Below are positions 10,661-24,361 of a DNA stretch of 36,008 bases, piece by piece. The translations under genes and the position numbers were made by a program. This DNA is from Neelides folsomi (Eukaryota; Arthropoda; Collembola; Neelipleona; Neelidae): the NCBI GenBank assembly GCA_034687125.1, contig JAQGBZ010000521.1, positions 1-36,008 of the forward strand, written 5' to 3'. The notes below the pieces were generated by a model. That model saw only the letters and a list, made by a program, of their open reading frames with translations. It did not search any database and was not told the DNA's origin. Position 1 is the first letter of the stretch. Each line of letters opens with the position of its first letter.

Positions 10661-12920
10661 GAGAATGAGGAGAGTAAAAGACATTAACGACCTGGGGTGA
10701 TCTCATTCCTAATCTAAATACTGAAAGTTAGGAAGAGGATAATGGATTGCAGAGAACCGTCGGCTATTTTAAGGGGATTTTTGATGAGGTTTAGCTCAAA
10801 GTTTACAAGAGTGTTAGGGAAGTGAATTTGAAGATCTCTGTCGGAGATAGCGAGGAGGAAAATGGGGCTGGAGAGAGAAAGGTATGTGGCCTGGAATGAG
10901 CTGGATGTGTGGGGAGAAGCTGCGGGTAATGGTAATGGATGAGCGTACTTTATATTTGTCAGTCCTAGGAATTTGGCAGTGATGAGATTTGAAGTAGAGT
11001 GGTAAAGAGGGGACCTGAAGCCGCGCTCATTACCAAGTGCGGAGTGAGAATGAGGATTGTCTCCTTCCGTTCAGATTGCATAAGGAGATAATCATAATGC
11101 CTGAGTTTCAATTTGTCAGCTAATGTAATGCTGCTCCTCGAAGATTGTGCATGAGACATGGGGAAAGTGTCTGGGGCAGATAAGAGAGGATTGCGGGCTC
11201 AGTGCAACCTCGAAGAAGAATAGCATTTAATTAACTTTCCTCATCTTTCCCACTACCATCGACTTATACAGAGTTGAGAGGAATGCCGGGGCCCAATCCT
11301 CTTTCTTTGGAACCGGAGCTTTTATTGCTTTCTCGATTTTGCACACGGAGCCCGGCTACTTATCGTTAGGAAGAAGGAGACACATACACATAGGCCCACA
11401 TGCACTACACCGCCATTGTCTTCCCCTCACCGAGCCCCGTTAAGCGGTCCATGCTCCCAAGAGCACGATTTTCATTATTCTGAGCACTGATTCTCCTCCT
11501 CCTGCTAACTTCTCATCTTTTTCTTTAAATGAAATTACTCACCCTCTTCACTTCAAAATTGCGGCCAGAGTGGAATGTGGACATGTTGGAAAATTGGATA
11601 ACGGGGTAAGATCTTTAAATGCATTTGAGGGTCGATGGGGAGAATGGGAGGAATGAGGGAGTTTTTAAGTAGGCCGCCTCGACGGATATTGGGAAAAGGC
11701 CTTCAATTTGACTGAGATTGTAATTTGTTCAAACTTAACTTTGACAACTTTTGGCTAGTTAGAGGAGAAGGCAGGGGAATTTGAAGAGAAAGTCGGATTC
11801 ATCTCTCGGCCCGGCCTTTGTGGAGGAGAGTTGAGGCTCTCTAGTTATGCTGGGAATTTTAACTCTCTCCCCCTCAACTTCAGCTCCAACTCAATTCCGA
11901 GAGGAATAAGCTCCTCCGAATGGGAAGAGGAAAGAGAGAGCAAACAGGATTTGAGTTTTCTTGAAAAGGAAAAGTGAGCGGAGACGTCTTCATAAAATGA
12001 GCTCTGCTTTTCCGATACACAAAGATCCATAAGGAGGAGTCTAAACAAGTCTTTGATATTATATATCATCGGGCTCCAAACTTGCTCCTCACATCAACCA
12101 AAAGATCACATTGAACTTTAATATAGTAAAGAAAGAAGAGTTGAGGGAACTGGATCCATAAAACTCCTCCTCTCCGCATAACTCCATACGATATTCACCC
12201 TATAGGAGATTCTCCATATAACCCAATGGATTGATGGGAAGGTAGTTGTAGTGGCGTTGCTGGGGAGCTTGGAACGCCTCACCGTCTCCCGCCGCTCTCG
12301 AATCTTCAAAATGGTCGTCCTGATCTCGCTCCGTCTGATAATATGGGGACGTCATCAGAGATTGCACTTTTATACTCCTATGAGCATTGGGGGCATAAAG
12401 GCTCCGGCTGTGATATAACAAGGAGTCATTGAGAAGGTCTTATCTATCATGAGACGGAGGTTTGAGACGGAGGAGCACAAGTGGGAATGAGGGTTCCTCC
12501 AACGATCCTTCGCATCTTCTCATTCCTCAACGAGGAGCGAGAATGCAAAATTGGGACGAGACCCGTGGTCTCAAATACGGGGGAAATAGCATTTTCGATG
12601 CCGCAAAACGCCGTAAAACTTTTATGACACATACACTCTCCTCTTCCAAAGGCCCCAAACTCTTCTCGCTCTCTTTCAATGACTCTCACTCACAACGGAT
12701 TATTCAAAGCAAGCTCTCTGAAACCATTTCATTTTGCCTGCCTCGGCGGCAACAGCAGCCCTGCCATTCCCCTCATTCACATCCCTTCCCTGCTGGATGG
12801 GAAAGATGGGAAATGAGAAGAGCTGACGACCAGACACTCAGGACGACCATCGACTTCAATGAACAATTCCCCCAATTTCAACATTTTCCTCCTTCGCAAT
12901 ATTTACTGTCAACTTGAGTT
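10661..12920. other. GC-richer island 2, R/Y tract mosaic
   Basis: Top-strand GA-rich segments (about 10660-11000, 11590-11820, 11910-12020) alternate with CT-rich segments (about 11380-11530, 12620-12910). The 151-codon frame at 12462-12917 (+) overlaps a minus-strand frame at 12447-12689 and encodes a Ser/His/Gln/Arg-rich sequence without a domain, which looks like chance opening in stop-poor DNA. No splice-supported gene was found. Confidence 0.55.
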
Positions 12921-14400
12921 TTCCAGGCATATTTAAATTTTATAATTTAAATCGGGAAAATTTTTGTTCGATCAATTCTGAACATGAACAGTTTTGATAA
13001 TTAAATTGACAAAATTTAAAAAGAGGAGAGTTAAATTTGAGGAAAATATTTAAAGGGCTAATAATACTGTATTTAAATTCGTGTTTAAAATTGGAAATGA
13101 AATTAACTAAAAATGAGTCAAGTTTATTTAAACATTACTATATTTGAGAAAAAGATTGCGTAGTTTGAGTTAAATTGCGTATTTAGATAAGATTCCTTTT
13201 AAGATTTACGATGAGATATGCGGAAAGTTTTATTTGCTCGTGTATTTTTCTATTTTTATTCTCCGTCTTCTATCGCATGGTTTTTTTTAACTATTTTTGA
13301 AATTGTAAAGCAAGTTTGGAGTATTTTGATATAGTTTATGAACGTGTAGGACATATTACCTCTTTCTAGGCATTATGCTACTTTTAGGAGAAGGGATAAG
13401 TTGGGCATTCTTTTTAGAAGGCATTTTCAAAATTCTAATACTTATTCTCTTTTGAGAGAAAACAAGGGCTTCTCTCGCATTCAGCAGGAACTAGGATTCA
13501 ATATGAAATGAGAAAAGTTTTTCTAGTCTTCTGCATATTTCCTATTTTGTTTGGGAAGAAGAGTGGCGGTTTTGGCTTGGAGCCCCTTGTTAGCCAGCTT
13601 CATACTTGAATTTCAAATTTTCCCTATATGGTTTATAGTGTAGTAGTCAAAATTAAATTTTGATCCCACCGTTTTCCTTTCTTCTTTTATCAACCAATAA
13701 AGCACTTGTTTTCATGATATTTCTCAAAAGAAAAACCTTTTGATCTATGTATGAACAAGAACTAATGCTTAAACATAGTTGATTAAATTAGAAATTCAAT
13801 TCCAAATTCGAGATTGTTTTCGATTTGCGACCATGAGAGCCTACACTGGAATAAGAATTGTGGATTCGAATATGGAAAGCTTCTTTTCCCCATTTCTGTG
13901 CCTTTTATGCATAGAATACTAAATCCAATGCTTTGATTCAAAGAACCAGCAGAAGAACCAATAATGGTTTCTTTGAAATATTTCCCTTTTAAGACTTTAT
14001 AAAATCCTTTTAAATATAGCAGAAATGGAAATAGAATCGAATTACGTTCAACTTAATATTCCCGGTATTTCGACTGGGATATATTAGAAGACTTTGAAGC
14101 CAGAGAGCATTTGAAAAGAAAAAACTCCCTGGTTTAATATAATGCAGAATCCCGAGAACAAATATAATAAGATTGTGGTAAAGTAGGCAAGTATAATAGA
14201 AAAAAAGTTTTTATGAATATCCCGAATGTGTAATATAATAGAAGAGTAGTTGAAAAGATTAAAAAAATTCTTGGGTCCATTTTCCTGGAATTTGAAAGAG
14301 GAAAGTTTGGTCAGGATCTCCCGATTACATGCTGGTAGGAATTGGGAATTGGACCAAAGATCTCTCACCTAATGAAAGTGTAAAATAAATCATTTCATTA
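12921..14400. other. AT-rich block, no gene seen
   Basis: Long runs of AAATTT-type sequence with several self-complementary words near 12930-13030. The minus-strand open frame 14084-14368 is rich in Phe, Ile and Leu as expected for AT-rich DNA and shows no domain. Confidence 0.55.
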
Positions 14401-15840
14401 GTTCTACCCGAGTTGGCCAAACACTCGTGAATATGGCTTCCCAGGGCGCTGGATGGTAGTTGAATGAAGTAGTAGATTATTGTTCCTTTTAGGCAGGATG
14501 TTATATTTACTCATCTTGTGAAAGAGAGAAAGGGAGCTCAAATATTATTAGAGAGATCGGCTTATGGTGAGTGGACCGGAATGTAATGGAATGTAATGAA
14601 AGGGGGAAGCGGATGGCTCATGGAATGATGGATAAAAGGGCGAGTCGAGTGGGAAGGATCCCCGCTAATATATGCTCGTGTTTATGAAGGAGAAAGTTTT
14701 TGGAGAACGAGGGAGTCGGATGGAATTCGGAAAGGAGGACAGGAGAAGCTAGGTTGGGCTCGGGAGAGAGAGATTCATTAATTTGGTGGTTTAACCACAC
14801 GGCGTGAAATACGGATGGGCTTCTCCTCTTGCTCTTTCCTTCCTTACCCTCTCCTTGACGTTTTTAGTTAATGATGCATAAAAGATTCGGCTGCCGACAA
14901 CCAATTACTCTTTCCATATATGGACGACCCCACTACTGGTGAGAGGGAATGGAGTTATAGAGGCAATCTTGAAGGAAACCAAAGCTCCTTGTTTCCCTCC
15001 TCCCAATTATTCAAGGGAGATAGGGCCATCTCTCCTCGCATCTCACTTCCCCAAACGGAGGAAATAAGGAACAGCCAGGGACTCATTTGTGTGAAGAGTG
15101 AATTTAATAATATTACTTGCTCAAATTGGTTCTTCTGCCGTCCTCACTTTCCTCCGGTTTATGAGAAGCAGGCGACAGTGGTTTCTCCCTCTGTTCCTGT
15201 CAGAACTTGGAGGGCCGCTCTCAATGGACTCTCACCACCGACTCTCATTCAATGAGGGACTTCAATGAGTCTCTCGAGTGGATTCGTTTCATTTACAAAT
15301 GACGAGATGCTCCATCATCTCCCTCTGCCAGGCAAAAGGGCCTGAATCGCCAACTAATGGTTCACTACAACTTTTAAGGCCCATTTGCATACATAAATTC
15401 TTACACATGTATTGTTATTTACTTTTACTCGGTCGAGGAGAAATTTTCTATCCTTTTTAATACCTCGCCCGTCTCGAAGAATTTATAAATAAATTGTGAA
15501 GATGGGATGCGAGGGAAAAGAGTCAACATGAATGCATTCCATTAGAAAATATTACGAAATGCTCAAGAAGCTTCGTCTTTGTATGGAAGGCTGCGAAGGG
15601 TTGTATGGATCGATTGAAAACAAAGTTGAACTTTAGATGAGTTGGGTGGGGAAGGATAAAAATATGAAGCTAGGCTTTCTAATGTATTGCCACAGGGGAA
15701 TATTGAAATGCTTTGAGTTTTGCTGATATTAGTTGATGTAGAACTTGTCATTTTTCATTTTGACAGTCAGGAGTAAGGGATATGACTTGGGAGTCACCCC
15801 TCCCTCCACCCTTTGCACTCCGCTTTGCATAAAGACTTCC
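14401..15840. other. GC-richer island 3
   Basis: GA-rich at about 14520-14770, CT-rich at about 14820-15060, then mixed. The frame at 14920-15255 (+) begins with an ATG and runs 111 codons but has low-information Ser/Pro/Arg composition and no domain. No gene supported. Confidence 0.5.
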
Positions 15841-17800
15841 CACAACTCCGTGCCTTATGAAAAATATTTAGAATAGAAAATGAAAAATATTTTCCATCTT
15901 CAAGACAGAATTTTTTTCCACCTCAGACCACTTTCTTAACATTCTTCTTAAAAATTCACTTGAGAAATATTCTTAAACAGGATTACAAAAATGAATAACT
16001 AGCAAAATTAATTCTTTAAATATTCAAAATAATTTCTTTATTTTTAAAATGTACCACACATAAAACACTCGTAGTTAAATATTGTTTTTTGTTTACTCCA
16101 CAATGGTTAAAATGCTCGCCCTATTTTTAGTGAACAAAATGATATATACGTACTTAATATAACTAGATAGGAAAAACCATTAAAATGGGAAATGAAGACC
16201 TCTTAACGATTTTTCGCTCTTCAAGCAAAGGAAAAGTTGATGAGGTGGATGAGAGTCTTGATGTGTATGAGGGTTTTGCAAGATAAAAGGATTATTTTGC
16301 GGGGGGTTTCTTTTCTCGTAAACTTCAAGAGTTCCTTTCAATTCTGATTCGAGACTTTCCCTTTGAGAGCTGAAAGAGAAGATAAGTCAAAGAGAGGTCA
16401 GGAAAAGGAGAGATGACAAGCGTCTTTTCTTTCCTTTTTCCTGGAGGGAATTAGTATCATGTCAAAGCCCAACTTCATTATGTTTAATCTTGATGAAAGC
16501 AAAACAAGCCTTGGAATTCTTATGACTTTCTATTTTATTTTACGGCCCAAGGAAGAGTTTTAAACATTACGGAGGAAGTCCTTGGAAAAGAGATAAAAGA
16601 TGAAGGAGAGTTACTAAGAAATTCTTAAAGTGAAGATGAAGCATTCGCCCTACTTCTAAGCCCATCATAATAATATCTCATTAGAAGAAAAACTTACTTC
16701 CTATCTTTACAACTTTCTACTATGAGAACTCCCTTCAACACGTCCATTTATTAATATTAATATTCAACCAATTATAATGGACTGCCGGTGAGCCAGTGAG
16801 TGTTCATGTTTCAGGGCTGGGGTGTTCTTGTATACTAACTGACAGATTTTACAATTAGGTAAGACCATTTAGTTCATACTTACTCATAAATAATTTTTCA
16901 TATCTGCTTTTTAAAATTTCGGATAATATTGGTATTTAAAAACTGTTTAGGTTAGATGAATCTCAACAAGGATATTATCATACAAATCATTATTAAGATT
17001 AATTTTTAATATTTTGCAAATTATACACAAAAACAAATTCACATTTTTTCGTTATTTTAACCGCATAACTTGATGATCCATAAAAAATTGTTTAAAAGAA
17101 ATTATTGGAAATTGTACTCTATTCTTATTTTTGATTTAATTAATTTGGTTAAAAAGTTAAATATTAATATTACAGAATATTCTGTATTACTGATTTAAAA
17201 TATACTGCATTTATACCATTCAAATATTTGTAATTTGTTGGTACATTAACTACATACGACATACATAGAACTATAGTGCCTATAAAATGATTATAAATAC
17301 CCTGTATGTACTTATATCATATTTATATAATACTGTATTAATCAGGACTATCATATAAATTTATTAATACTGTAGTAAATAGTATGAGTATATAGCAGGC
17401 GCTGATAAATAATAACCTCCAACATGCTCCTCATTTTACGTAAGCCGATTCGCGTTTGCCTCCTTTCAATCTCCTTTTCCCATCTAATTGGGGAATTAAA
17501 ACTTTGAGTAGGGGAACAGAAGAGTAAATGAGGTTAATAAACAAGTTCTTTACATAAGGTTCTTTGATGTTGGCATTATATATATTAAGTCCTTGGTCCT
17601 TGGGTAATTAGTGTCCAGAGGTCTTATCATTAGCTCAAATAGCCTTTTGATGAGCTTTTCTATCTCGGAATTTCAGTAAGAGCATTGTGCAAATTTAGCG
17701 GCCTAAATTTTAATTTAACTTAAATATATTTTTCTTTAAAGTTAACTTTCACATCAACCAACATGAGTGTTCTTTTAGAAGCTTTAAGGCGAGTTCAAGT
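15841..17800. other. AT-rich DNA around a small GC-richer patch
   Basis: AT-rich except for a GA-rich patch at about 16190-16680. A perfect 16-base palindrome TACAGAATATTCTGTA sits at 17171-17186. No ORF of interest. Confidence 0.55.
17171..17186. repeat. 16-bp perfect palindrome
   Basis: TACAGAATATTCTGTA reads the same on both strands. It begins and ends with TA plus CAG/CTG, like two mariner tips placed head to head, but it is too short to call a transposon. Confidence 0.6.
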
Positions 17801-18600
17801 TTCCCTTCGTCACTCTCGCTTTTAATGCTTGAGAAGCAAGGCGGAGGGTCGGAGGGAATGGGCATATATGGTATAGTTGAAGAATCCCGATCGTTTCATC
17901 GGGTTGGCAGAGGAAAGATAAGGTTCAGGCCTCAGCCCTTCGGGGAGAAAATTGAGGAGGAAGTGAAGGAGTTGAGAGGGGGAATTCAAAGGCAAGTGGA
18001 GCGAGAGGAGAGAATTTGGATGGGAAGAGACGCATGAGAGAGAAACAATAGGGAAGACCTTTCATTAAAATAAGGGAGTCCCATTACTCCGTCTCCTAAT
18101 TCCACCCTAAGTCCCGTTACGTGACTCTCTCGAGACATTTGGCTATGGAGCCAACGAGTCAGAGCCTTGAGGAAAAGGATCAAAGACACTTTACCTACAT
18201 TATTGCTCGCGACTTGTGTCTCCCAAAGAGGCCCTGTATGAGTAAACAATGGGAAAGAGAGAGACGCAGGCTTTTCCGGCTCCATCACCGCAGAGGTCAA
18301 ATGAAGAAGATCCTTAAAACTCGGGGCGAGGACGGAGCGATTTAGGCGCTCCCATCAACTTCGCCCCCGCTCCGCCTCTTTTGAATGTCTTTCCCCCTTG
18401 TCCTCATTTCTCTGATTCTTTTCCAATCTCAAAACTTTCCTCGCTCTCTGCCCCCTTACGGAAAGGATTGCGAAGGGAAAAAATTCCCTTGTTTGTTGGC
18501 TACTTTGAGAGTTCTTTCCATGTCAGGAACTTCTACAAAAGAATGAAACTTGAGATATCTCAAAATAGCTGATCCTTTACCGCTTTGTTCTCTCCCCGTT
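17801..18600. other. GC-richer island 4
   Basis: GA-rich on the top strand at about 17825-18060, then CT-rich at about 18340-18480. Overlapping frames on both strands (17825-18037 and 18121-18345 plus, 17986-18300 minus) are composition artefacts as far as I can tell. Confidence 0.55.
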
Positions 18601-19660
18601 TTTCTCGTTGAAAGGGAGTATGTATGCACGTTGAAAAAAATTCGACGTTCTTTATTATTTTTATCTACCCATCTCTCCAAACAATACTGTAGGGCACAAT
18701 GTGAAAATTCATAGGATTTGTAAATATGCATAAAGTATTTATTATTCGAAAGCCACAAGAATTATTATTCTTTTATAATACAGACAATTTCAAAATTTGA
18801 TATGCTACTTATAAATTTTGTATTAACAATACACACATAAATGTATGCTGGCTTATAGATACTAGTTTTTTATGTATTTGTCATACGAGAATACATACAA
18901 CATACAAGTAATCAACTTTATAAAAGAATTTTTATGAATGCCACGAGTTTTAAGTGCGACGCATGCCAATAATTTGTGGGCTCATTTCATTGTACAAGCA
19001 AAAAAGAATTTGGAGTTTTGGGCTGTCATACTTGCTAACATCAAATCCACATCATTATTGACACAGGATGCTTTCCCTCAAATTCCTTTTCGTTTCATTT
19101 CCCTCGTGCCCGGCCCATCTCATTTCATGTGATGGTGGTGGTGTGAGTGAGTACGAGGGATTTCCATCTCAAGAGCCTTACTTGAACACGACTACTCAGC
19201 CGCTAGTCGCTCTGCTTTTATACATGAGTGAGTCGCTTGGACGAAATGTAAATTCGAATTTGTCACGAGTGAAAGTCGGCTTTTACCTTGTCACATTCCC
19301 CCCTTCATTCCCCTCCATCCGAGACAAAAGCTTTAAATATGAAACTATACCATCAAAATATTTTATCAAAGAGAAAACGGATCTCGTACACACCACATTG
19401 TTATTTCCTTATTTTACTTTTATACATTCACCAATATTAGAATAGTGGTTGATTATTATATTTAAATACGTAAAAACAATATTTATTGGTGAGTATAGTA
19501 CATTATTGCATTCATATACTAAATATGCTATATACTTATATTATTTATAAATATTGTATTTTATATGTAAGATATATCAGTATAAATATTTAATAAAATT
19601 CTATAAAAATTTATAACATTATTGAAGCTAAAATATTCCAAACTAGGGACTTAATGTGAT
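18601..19660. other. Mixed block, AT-rich ends with a GC-richer centre
   Basis: AT-rich at 18601-18940 and 19330-19660, with a moderately GC-richer centre. Open frames 18938-19132 and 19068-19445 (+) overlap each other and show no domain. Confidence 0.5.
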
Positions 19661-21000
19661 TGAATTTGTGGAGATTTAGTAAAGAAGGGAAATTGATCCG
19701 GGTTGAGCTATCATTAAGCCAAAGCACACAAGGGAAGGACACACGATTAGTCTACGTGATGATGATGAAATATGTGACCCATGGAAGGTATTTTCTCCAT
19801 CCAAAGTTTGCTTCTTTTGTAATTAATCTACTTCCAGTTTGGTATGCGGCTTGGAATTACACAATTAACGTGGAAACGAATAGAATGTGATGAATAGTGG
19901 AGATTCTCTTAGAACCCCACATCAATTTTCTCGCTAACTTCAACCTCCCCATTCCCACATGTGTAACATTGTCACTCTGATTACCGAGATTCAGGCCGTC
20001 ACAAAGGATTCTTTCTAAAAATGACTGGGCTGAGAAAGAAATGAATAGACTTGTAGAGCGAGAGATTAAAACTGAACAAATTCTTAAGAAATGTTTCCAG
20101 AAAGAATTCCTCCTCTCTTCTAATCCAACTCTCTCCTACTGGGTCTCCCAGATTAGGCAGAAATTAATTAGTGAGAGATAATGGGAATTCTTTTCTTCCT
20201 CCTCTCTTTTGTCCTGATTGAAGAAGTTCTGATCTGAATTTTGATGTCCCCTTTGATTCAATATTCTTTTCCTCCCATCGACGGAGCTTAGCTCGGTGTA
20301 CCTGAAACCGGCCTGGTTTTGAGCTCTCATTTGCCCAGCATTTTTTCATTTTCTATTCATGGGAGAAAAACGGAATTCCAGCCTAGGCATCAGACTTCAT
20401 TTGTTGTGAACGGCGTATTATGCGGGTCCCTGGAAATTATGAGGAGAATGAGATTGGGGTGTGGGGCTGGGAATAACATTTGGAAGATAAGAAAGATATC
20501 AGGAGGAATTGATGGTTTTGATGGTAACTAATGTCATGTCCGCTGAGAGAAAAATGGGTGGGGATATCCGGGAGGAATACTTTGGGAAACAAGATGGGCT
20601 AATATTAATCCGAGATATGAGGCCCATGGTGGTCGGAGAGGAAACAGAGGTCTGGCTCCGGATCAGGACTCGATGATCCACCTTCCCGATGGCCGCCAAA
20701 GAAATAACGGACTGGTGAATCATTTGGTTCCTCCACCATCTTATTTCTGGCTCATAACATCAGGAATTGTTGGTCGAACTTTCCGGTCCGGTCTGAGAGA
20801 AAAATCGACTGCTATTATGGACGCCCTCCGACTGGTAATTTATCTTTTATTCTCTTCCTTTCCCCGTGTGATCGTTGCTCTCTTTTCGGCCCATGACTTT
20901 TCGAGATCGATTTCCGAGTGCGGCGTTGCTTCGAAACTCACCCTCAATTGTCCTCTTTGCCTTCATCAAAAGAATGAAACTTCACATTAAAGGCTTCAAG
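19661..21000. other. GC-richer island 5, long open frames both strands
   Basis: The plus frame is open from 20547 to 20990, and a minus frame is open over 20499-20723 inside it. A shorter plus frame is open at 19981-20181 and encodes a charged, helix-like stretch (NDWAEKEMNRLVEREIKTEQ). None has a recognisable domain. Donor-like GGTAACTAA at about 20523 and branch-like TAACTAAT at about 20525-20532 occur here, but no consistent gene model follows. Confidence 0.45.
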
Positions 21001-21840
21001 TATAAAAGAGTATTAAATTGCATGCAGCATGTTGAATTTGATATTACATTTGCTTATATGTACCTATGTATGATTACATTCATATAAAGGGGGATTATTT
21101 TCATATAAAGACAAGGAACCCATGTAGTATGTATTTAGTTGTATCTGCTATTATACGTACTATATAACGACTATCAATATCTTATTGTTAGTTGACTTCA
21201 ATACGTAACAGGTTTCTATTTAAATAATTGGATTTTGCTTATTGTAACCAACTTTGTTTAATTAGTTGTTTAAACAATGATTTCTCTAATTGATTTAATT
21301 AGGAATATTACATTACCTGATAATATCGTAAACTTATTAGTAAGTTATTATATCTAGACCTAGACCAAATTGGTTTATCAATTTAATGTGTCCAAATAAT
21401 ATTAAATATGTAGTAAATCCGTGTAGATAGATATTTAATAATAAATACATTACATTTATGTAATTTTACTAATTTATTAACGTTATTTGCTTATTTATTT
21501 GCCTAACTATTTATATTAACTATTTATTTATAATATTTAAGAACTTAAATGCTCATGGAGTATATTTTTTTAAATCTACGATTTACTTAAACTTCTTGGG
21601 TATCAAAGTATTTAAAGGCGCTTGGATTAAAGTATTGGGTTGTCTTTTATGGATATAACGATATTTTCATCAAGCTCAAATACTTATTTGCTGATACAAT
21701 TTATGAGTGAATTATGATAAAAGGAAATTTTCAGGTAGCACAACTTTGAGACAGAGCACAATGTTCCGTATACATTTATTTAATGAGGCATTTCGAAATT
21801 ATTATACTCCATAAAAAAATTTTATCACCACTAAATATGT
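21001..21840. other. AT-rich block, no gene seen
   Basis: AT-rich with a TATAAAAG word at its left edge (21001-21008) and a short direct repeat of CATATAAAG at about 21080 and 21101. Nothing else was recognised. Confidence 0.55.
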
Positions 21841-23690
21841 CGGTGTGTGAAAGAGAGGCGGGAGTCAAGAAGAGGCCAATGAGCGAAATTTATCAAATCT
21901 TATAGCCTCCAGCCCATATCCTTACACATGAGTTGTATAAGCATATTGTCATAACCCTCTATAATCCAAATCCCTTTATGAGGAAAAGGATCGTGCGTGA
22001 CTTGAAGATTTTGGGAAATCATTTCTACATCGGGCTTCCCTTAAGATGGAACTTGAAGAGAAAGAGAAATTGAAAGAAGGCTTCACCCAAATTCTCCCAC
22101 TCATACGTGACTCCCAAGGCCCGTAAATCACTCTAATATCCTCATCCTGGCGTTATGGCCATTAAAAATCATCATTTGGCCTCACAATGGCTGTTATAAA
22201 TTTACAGGTGGAATGAGGCTTTCCTTCCTTTCCGAGGCCCCTCGAGCCGGTCAACGTGAATGTAATGATTAAGCCAAAGTCTAAGGGAAGATTAAACCTA
22301 CTTTCGTATCCAACTACGCTTAAAATGGACCAACTTTCTTCTTTAAACTTTCTCAATTGTTTACACTTCTCCTTCATAAATAGTCTTCACTTTCCCTCTC
22401 GAGATTTGGGGAACACGGGGCACATTCATACTGGGCATTACACTCCCGCTACACCCTTCCCGGCTCACTAATAATGTAGGGGCTCGCATTATCATAGAAC
22501 CCCTTTCTTCTCTAATGTTGCCGCGAGACAAAGATTAAGTGGCTCATAATGAATCTAATCGTAATGTGAGAAGAGCGTTCTTTTCTTCCTTTGCGGGGAA
22601 TTCTCACGTGAAAAGGAGGTTATTTCATGAGTGAGAGATTAGGAAGTTTCATTTGGAAATGAGTTGACAAAAGATGAGGAGCTCAGAGGGAAGAAAGGTG
22701 AAGAGATAAATAATTCATTTATCTGAGAAATGTGCTCCCATAATATTTATACGTAACAAGTTTTGTAAAAGAAGTCCTTTCATTGCCTTCCTCTCCTTCA
22801 GATAATATGCACTTGGAGAAGATTAATGAACTCCGCTGAGCTCCTCGTCTTGTTGCATTTTTCTCTCTTTGTTTCGAGAAGAATCAAAGAGGGAGAGCGA
22901 GCGGGGGATCTCGGAATGGAATAAAGAAGGGGGATTTCTGAAGAGAAAGAAGTGTTCACGAGCAGACGAGTTCCTCGAGTTCCTCCGTAATTCCTTTAGT
23001 TGAGAGCAATGATGCGAAAACGGAGATAAATCTAAAGAAAAGTCTCGATACTGACGCTCAAATTAAGTAGATGGAAAGTTTGTGTTAGCTGAGAGCAATT
23101 CAGCGACTCCGTGCTTGTCATGTACTAATGTTCCTTTCAATTAAAAGAAATCTTGAGAGTCGGGTAAAGTTCAACAGCCACACTCCTCCTCACTCATCCG
23201 GCCATTTAAAAAGAGGCAGACCATCACCGTCACTCCTCTCGGTATCTGGGAGCGGCTCAATCTGCTCAAAAGGACCTCCATCGACTCTCTTATTCTTCCC
23301 AATGTGCGCCAGGGCTAACGATCCTCATCCCTCTCCTTCATCTCTTTCGGTGGAAGTGAGGAGAGTGGACATTAGGAGAATGGCGCCTTTCTCTTCATTT
23401 CCCAGCCCATCACTCCCTTTCACTCGAACTTGGCTCACGCTGAATCAAACATCCTGCGAGACCGCGGAGGCCACATAGAGGACAATTGGATCTCTCCATC
23501 AGCCTCAATCTCCCCATCTGTATAAATAAGTGCGGGAGAGTTATTGGGGAATTTGAGCTCAGGCTCTTTCCCCCCAATTAACCATAATTCTCCATTATTT
23601 ATTAGAGGACTAAAACTTTTCGACCAACTTTCGACTCCATTTATTTTTTTCATCTTTATCGAGGCCAGTAATGAATCTTGGTCCATGTTT
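21841..23690. other. GC-richer island 6
   Basis: GA-rich on the top strand at about 22600-23040, switching to CT-rich at about 23170-23450. The 116-codon frame at 23128-23478 (+) is a Ser/Pro-rich reading of the pyrimidine tract and overlaps a minus frame at 23435-23686. No gene supported. Confidence 0.55.
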
Positions 23691-24361
23691 GATCATCAGG
23701 CATATAATTTATCAACATGCATAATGTACTACTTAATTTGATTGTGTTTAGCCAAGGCCAGTTTATCTCTTATATCACTTGACAAAAAATGTGAACTCAT
23801 TTTCTGGAATCTCTGAACCCTAACTTGTTATAAACAATATAAAACACGGCTTGCTTAAGCACAGGCGCGTTCAATATATCAGCTATCACAATATAATTAC
23901 AATGACTTGTTATAAATACATATAACAAAATTGTTTAAATATTTATTAAATCCTATACTACTATTTAAGTACATACTACAATTGTATATACATACAATTA
24001 TGCGTATAAAAATTTACATATCATCATAGATATCATAGTTCACATCGTACTATTATTTTATCTATTTAACGATTTTTTAGCCACTTATTCTAATACGTAA
24101 TATTTTATGTTAATAGAATTTGTAAATAACTTCCCCAAAACAATTATTGAGATCTTTCAAACACATTTCGAAATTTAACGAGACTTAAAACATTGTTGTT
24201 AATTATTTATAATGAAAAATGAACCACTTTAGTTTTAAACATGTGAAATTATTTGACATGTACGTTGATAAATTAATTTAGCATGCCTTTGAAGAAATAA
24301 TTAAAATTAGTGGTGACAAGAAAGATCGTAAAATTGCTTTCAAGATAAAACTTTCGACGTT
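23691..24361. other. AT-rich block, no gene seen
   Basis: Very AT-rich. It includes an 8-bp stem-loop TTGTTATA/TATAACAA (23907-23928). No ORF. If the minus-strand frame that follows is a real terminal exon, this would be its 3' side; I see no AATAAA within the first 100 bases past its stop. Confidence 0.55.

Noticed and set aside
12462..12917. 151-codon plus-strand frame
   Set aside because: Overlaps a minus-strand frame, has low-information Ser/His/Gln/Arg composition, and no splice or promoter support.
19981..20181. Charged helix-like frame (66 residues)
   Set aside because: Looks protein-like, but it is short, has no ATG context or matched splice sites, and overlaps open minus-strand frames.
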